Source: Chamaea fasciata
Taxonomy: Eukaryota > Chordata > Aves > Passeriformes > Sylviidae
Direction: 5' to 3'
Assembly: GCA_029207755.1 (NCBI GenBank)
Contig: JARCOQ010000001.1
Span: 95,150,640-95,214,639 of the forward strand
Length of the DNA stretch: 64,000 nucleotides
Part shown: in pieces, positions 55,701-61,700 of the stretch
How positions within the stretch are numbered: position 1 is the stretch's first letter
Layout: each line of letters begins with the position of its first letter
The notes under the pieces: generated by a model
The model's database searches: none
Seen by the model: the letters and a program-made list of their open reading frames with translations, nothing else
What the model was told of the DNA's origin: nothing
Made by a program: the position numbers and the translations under genes

Positions 55701-58700
55701 CACTTTCTTTTTGCTTTAGTAAACACTGCCTTATCTTGTCCTACAAGTTGTTTTCCATCTCATCATCTCTTTTCCCAGTCCTGCTTGGAAGGGGAGTGAG
55801 AGTGGCATCTAGCCAAGGTTACTTGACTACACCACATTTCAAAGAGAAGCATGCTGGCCAACTGAGAAACCAGGTTTGTCCGCTTCATTAGGTTGCACAA
55901 TTATAATCTTTAAGATTTCTCAGCCATTTTTAGTAATGTGCTGCATCACAGTGATCCTGCCATTCTATCAAGACACTGTCTTTTTTGTTACCTTAGCACC
56001 AGCAGAACCGGTTAGACCTTGATCACCCTGTAAAAGAAAATGAATTCTAAGTACTTAGAATAAGATGATTAGGCAAAACCCCCCACATTTATGGTATTTT
56101 TTTTTCATCTGAAACATCAGACCTCTCAGTTAAAAAGAAAGCAATCTGTAATTCAGGAGAATTGTAATTGCATGCTACAGAAAATGAGACAGTATCCAGT
56201 ATGAAATTCTGGATTTCTGAATATGTCTTTTGAGATGTGTCCTAATAAGCCATTAATATCTGGATTCCATTAAAAAATACTGAAGCCAGATGCTATTGTG
56301 TTGCAGGGACAACTGTTTATGATTTTTACAGCCTATAATTAACAAAGATTTTCCACTGAAGTAGGAGTGAGACATACATTTAACTCACCTTTTCTCCCTT
56401 CCATCCTGGTGGGCCAACCACTCCATCACAGCCAGGAGGACCTTGAGGACCCTGTAGATGACAGTAAATCTAAAGCAGATGCCACTTTAGAGCTTGATTT
56501 CTAAAACACGAGTTTAGGAATTAGGTACCAACCGGTGATGCAGATGTGTAGCACCTCCCACCACTAAGTTTTAACACTTTTATTTCTTGTCTTCTGAGAG
56601 TTTGGCTTTGTATCAAACCAGTATTTAAATATTTTTTAACAGAAAACTATAGACAACAATCATAGAATAATAAGCAAAAATAAAACTCAGCATATTGTAA
56701 ATAAAACCTTAGCATGAGAGATTATGGTGCTATCCAAGTAGGTTTTGACAAAACTGTAAAAGACACAATGGGGTTGAAATCCCCAGGCACCTCAGTTATC
56801 CACACTTTTGGCAATGTCAGTGCTAGACGAGTCCAGCTGAGAAAACCTTGGTATTGACAGTATCAGTGGCCAGGTTTCCTGTGTGGTAGAATCACTAAAA
56901 GCAGTTGTGATATGGAGGGAATGGTGTCAAACAAGAGACTTGTGTGTTGTCACTGCAAACAGAAAAGCCAGTAGGTTTACAGGGGTCTTGATTCATAAAA
57001 CCCCAGTGTCCTCACATGGGAACGATGAGGCTGGGCCTAAGCTCCCCATGTGGGGCAGCACTTGGTTCATTCAGACTCACTTTGCCAGGTGTCCCTGGGT
57101 AGCTGAGCCTGAAGGTGCATTTCTACACTTTCAGGAGCAGTACTCCTGAAGGGTCCTTCTGCAGAAGAAAAGGCACTGCCACTTTGCTTTGGTTGTTCAT
57201 AATGTTCATGACATCTCACTGTAATTTTGCCTTGAAAAGTGTATATTAAGTTCTCCACCCAATTTCTGGTGTTGCATCTGTGACTTCTTGTATCCTGCAT
57301 GCATTTGATTGAGGAAACAGGCTGGGAAACACTGGCTTTGTAGGGTCAACCAATAAATCAGGACAGGTGTTGAAGTCCAGCCCAGAAGGTAAGGTAAGGT
57401 GACAGGCATATTGCACAACCTACATTTTTAAAACTGGGCTCTGAAAGCCTTTAACTACATTTACAGGGGTGTGTTGTGGCCTCTGAGGATCTTTAATAAT
57501 ATTTATTTATTCATCTATTTTGGGGATGGATATAAATGTCTAGTGAAGGGGATAGAAAACATTGTTTCCCTCTGATGTTTTCAGAATTTTTACAAAGCCT
57601 CATTTTTCTGGCTCTCTCCCTCCCTCCCACCCTGCTTTGCCCTTTGGATGCACTGCTCATAGAGTAACAAATGGATTTTTTAAAATATTGAGAATAATCA
57701 GAAATATTTTCAGTATGTTTCAAACATTTTCATATTGTATTTTGGGATGATTACATAGACAGAAGAGAATAAGAAAAGAGGCTGACCTAAGAACAATAAC
57801 TGTTCTAAAGTCTACTGATTACTTTCACTGAACTGCTTAGCAATGTTAGGCTTTATGGTGCTAAAATGGCTAATTTCCTTTAGAGGTTTGGAATAGTTTC
57901 TCTCATGTAGCTAGCAGGCAACACTGGGACATTTGTTATTCTCGTCAGGGTATATTAATGCATTTGTGAGCTACCTCAAACAAAAAATTATGATAGAAAT
58001 ATCCCTGTACAATGCTATGAGTCAATTTTATTTAATCTAGCATTTAGTAAAAGTGTATTTAGTCAGATAAATACCACAAACTCTTTGATTTAGCAAGGAC
58101 TTAAGCCTGTCCTCAACTTCAAGGGATTGACTGGTCTTCTGGAATTAGAATTCACAGCTGTAAATCCTTTATAACACAAATGTGTTAATGTGATGCTTAA
58201 TGAGGATTTCCAACCAAAAAAAATTTTCTAGGAATTGATTTCACTTCATTCATCCAGAGTATGTAAATGTATACAAAACTTTGAAAAGCAGGATGACAGT
58301 TTCTTAGGTCATCTGAAATTGTGCGAATGCATGGGTCTGTATTCTTAATAGCTGGAGTTTTCTTTCAGCAGCCTGCAGATTTCTCCTGGACTGATTCTTC
58401 TGAGAATGTTCTTTATTAGTCTTATTGACATTTAACTTCTACTTTTTTAACTAATGTGTTTCCCAGGAACTATCCTGAAACAATGATTTCTGTTGCATCA
58501 GAAAATTGGCTGTCTATAAGTAGTTCATGTTATTGGCTGTGAAATCCCAAACTACACAAGAGGGAATACACTCATCTTCAAAGCAAAAGATGAATTGATA
58601 CATATTTCTCCATTTTCTTTTAATTCCTTTTTACATTATTCTTTTATGGCAAATTTTAGTACTATATCCTAGACCATTTGAATTACATTATATTCTAAAG

Positions 58701-61700
58701 ATATAGAAACAGCCACAGTCAGGAAAGTTGAAGGTACATTTTGAATTGCAAAGAAACTGTTATAGAGAACCTTCTAATCTAACACTGAACTTTATCAAAT
58801 GCAGTAAATAAAACATTAGGGTAACTGCCTTTTTTGTAAGACTTGCCAATGCATTTTCCTTAAATTATATTTGTAATCCTCAATACAATTTGATCTGTCT
58901 TGGATTCAGACAAGAAAAAGAGTATTGTTGGGTGTTTAGCAATTAGATGAAATCTGTTCAGCATTTCAGACTTTTTTATTTTATACTGCCATCCTTTTAC
59001 AATCAGTAGATGCAGAGAATAATGAATTTCCTTGGCTTCCTGTGCACTTGACCCTTTAATCCCATATTAAAGGCTTTCAGGTGCCTAACTTCTTTTTGCA
59101 CTAAAGATGCTGCTTTCCACCTGGATGGCCAAACACTTTTAAGATTTTGTATCAACTCCCAACTTGGTTATCCTCAAAAAAAAAAGCCCTCCAAGACAGC
59201 TGAGATATAGTGAGATCTCCTTTTCAACACCTGTCACCCACACACTTCCTTGATATATATACCAATGACACCTTGTCAGGAACAGAAATGGTGACTCACT
59301 TAGAGGGTTGTGTGATGTACAGGACAAATCTTGTCCTGAGAAGAACTGCTGCTGGCAGATTGTTGATAGGGAAGAAGAGAACCAGATTATTAAATATATG
59401 GAATCAGAGATTATTCTGAATCGGAAAGGATCACCGAGTACAACTCTTAGATGAATGGCCTGCACAGAGATCAGACCTACAACCTGGGCTTTTTATAGCA
59501 CCATGCTCCAACCAGCAGAGCTAATCTCATAGTTCCAGAGAGTATTCTCAGAGCTCTTCAGTGCTAAAAAAATGATTTTCTCCACTGAAAAAACCACCTT
59601 ACTGAGGATTTATTTGCAAGTCAGACTTTAGCAACATTTTTTAGAGTAGAATTATATTTCACGTGTCCAGAGGAATAAGTGTTTCTACCTAGCTGAAAAA
59701 AGGATGGAAGAGGAAAGAAGAAAATTCAGTTTATTCTACAAATTCTCTGAAGCTTATATAAGTGATTTAACAAACTTCATTTTCCTGAAAGTACCACAGG
59801 AAAACTGATACTTAGTCTTATTCAGTGTTGGTAAAAGCATTCTTAATTTTTATTTATTCTGATCCCAATTCACCAGTGTCTGTCTGTCAAATGTACATTA
59901 CTGCTGTGTAGTAATGTGCTTTGGTTAACAAGACTTTTTTAAATAAATAAATTTGCATAAGATTCGAGCGCTTAAATTAAAAATATTCTGCAATTTTATT
60001 AAGAATTACACAGATTGTATGTCTTAGAACTTAGTGTTGCAGGACAGAAACAGCATCAATGTTTGTGCACAAAAGGGTACTCACTTCAGGGCCTCGTTCC
60101 CCAGAAGCTCCGTCTTCTCCTGGTGACCCAGGAGGTCCTACACCTGAATCAGGTGCTGGCTTTCCTGGAAGACCAGGCAGTCCTGGAGGGCCTGGTGGCC
60201 CTGGAAGACCCTGTATAAATCAGCACGACTGTTAGAAATTATCCTATCCAGGTTCATTTCTATATCCATGGAACAGGATAAAGTTCACATAGACTGCTCA
60301 GGCTTATAAAACTCAACTGGGGTTTCTATCCCACTTCTGCTTCACCGAGAACCAATTTGAGTTACACCCTTACATGGGGTCACACTGAGCTTCCTCACCC
60401 ATGCTCTCTGAACTGTGCCACCTCATAGCATGCATCAACAAGGAGGACATTGAAAACCAAAATATTTCGCATCAGCTCCCTGTAACCCAGTACAGATCTC
60501 AGACATATCCCAAGGATCAACCTAATGATAAGAGACCTAACCATAATGAAACAAAGGGATCATTGTACAGAGGGAAGTGGTTGGTTTTTTCTCCTCTACC
60601 ATTTCATAGGGTTTCTCCATGTTATTGCTGGAGCACTGAGAATCTCTACTCATGGTCAAGACCTGCTTAATGCTGTAAAACTGGCCTCTGCTCTAAAGAT
60701 GTATCCTGCATGGACATGAGCAGAGGTATTTAAATTGAATGAATTGAATTAAATGAGCAAAATGTTATTTTAGGAGAAACAATACATTTGCAAATATTTC
60801 CCCTCATGTCCAAGTTCATCTGTGTTACTGGTTGCATTAGCAGGCAGAGATAGCCAGCTTGAAGTTTTGGGCCATGGCAGTCTCGGTCAGGAAATCTTTA
60901 ATTCTGACTTAGGGCCATGTACAGGATTCTATCTAGAAGAGGGTCATGGATTTTCAGTACAGTAAACAGAGCCTTCTGCAGGGCACTCACCTGTCTTGTT
61001 ACCTACAAAGGGCATCTTAAGAGGCTCCTAAATTAGGCAAGATAGCTAACTTTCAGCATGTGGCAATTGACTCCTGAAGGGCCTTGAGAATAAGGTATTA
61101 AGCACTTTTGAGGAAAAAGAAAGAAGTCCTGAGGCAGAAACCAGTCTGAAAGAATGAAAAATATTGCTAGTTGTGTTGCAAAGCAGAGGCCTCCAGTGTG
61201 CTGTAGCATTCTGGAGTTCATAGGAATCATAATGAACTCAGAAAGCTGCAGTGTTACTGATGTTCAGTTCACCAGAAAGCTGCACTATAAATCATTTCAT
61301 ACAGACACACTTATTTTTTTAGAACAGGTACTCCAAATTGAAAAAAAACCAAAGGCCAGGGTCATATAGCACCTTCCACTGACTAAAAGGGGCTTACAAG
61401 AGAGCAGGAGAAGGGCTGTTTACAAGGGTATGTAGTAACAGGTTAAGGGGCAATGGCTTCAATCTGTCAGAGAGTAGGTTTACATTAGATATTAGGAAGA
61501 AATTCTTTACTGTGATGGTGGTGAGGCACTAGAACAGGTTTCCCAGAGAAGTTGTGGATTCTGCATCCTCGGAAATACTCAAGGTCAGGTTGGATGGGGC
61601 TCTGAGCAACCTGGTCTAGTGGAAGGTTTCCCTGCCCATGGCAGGGGGGCTGGAACAAGGTGACATTTAAGGTCTTTTTATGATTCTGTGAATCTATGAT

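Noticed and set aside
59461..59529. A functional tRNA-Ile gene
   Set aside because: The acceptor stem and several loop positions are degraded, and the sequence runs into a CR1-like tail, so it is a SINE.
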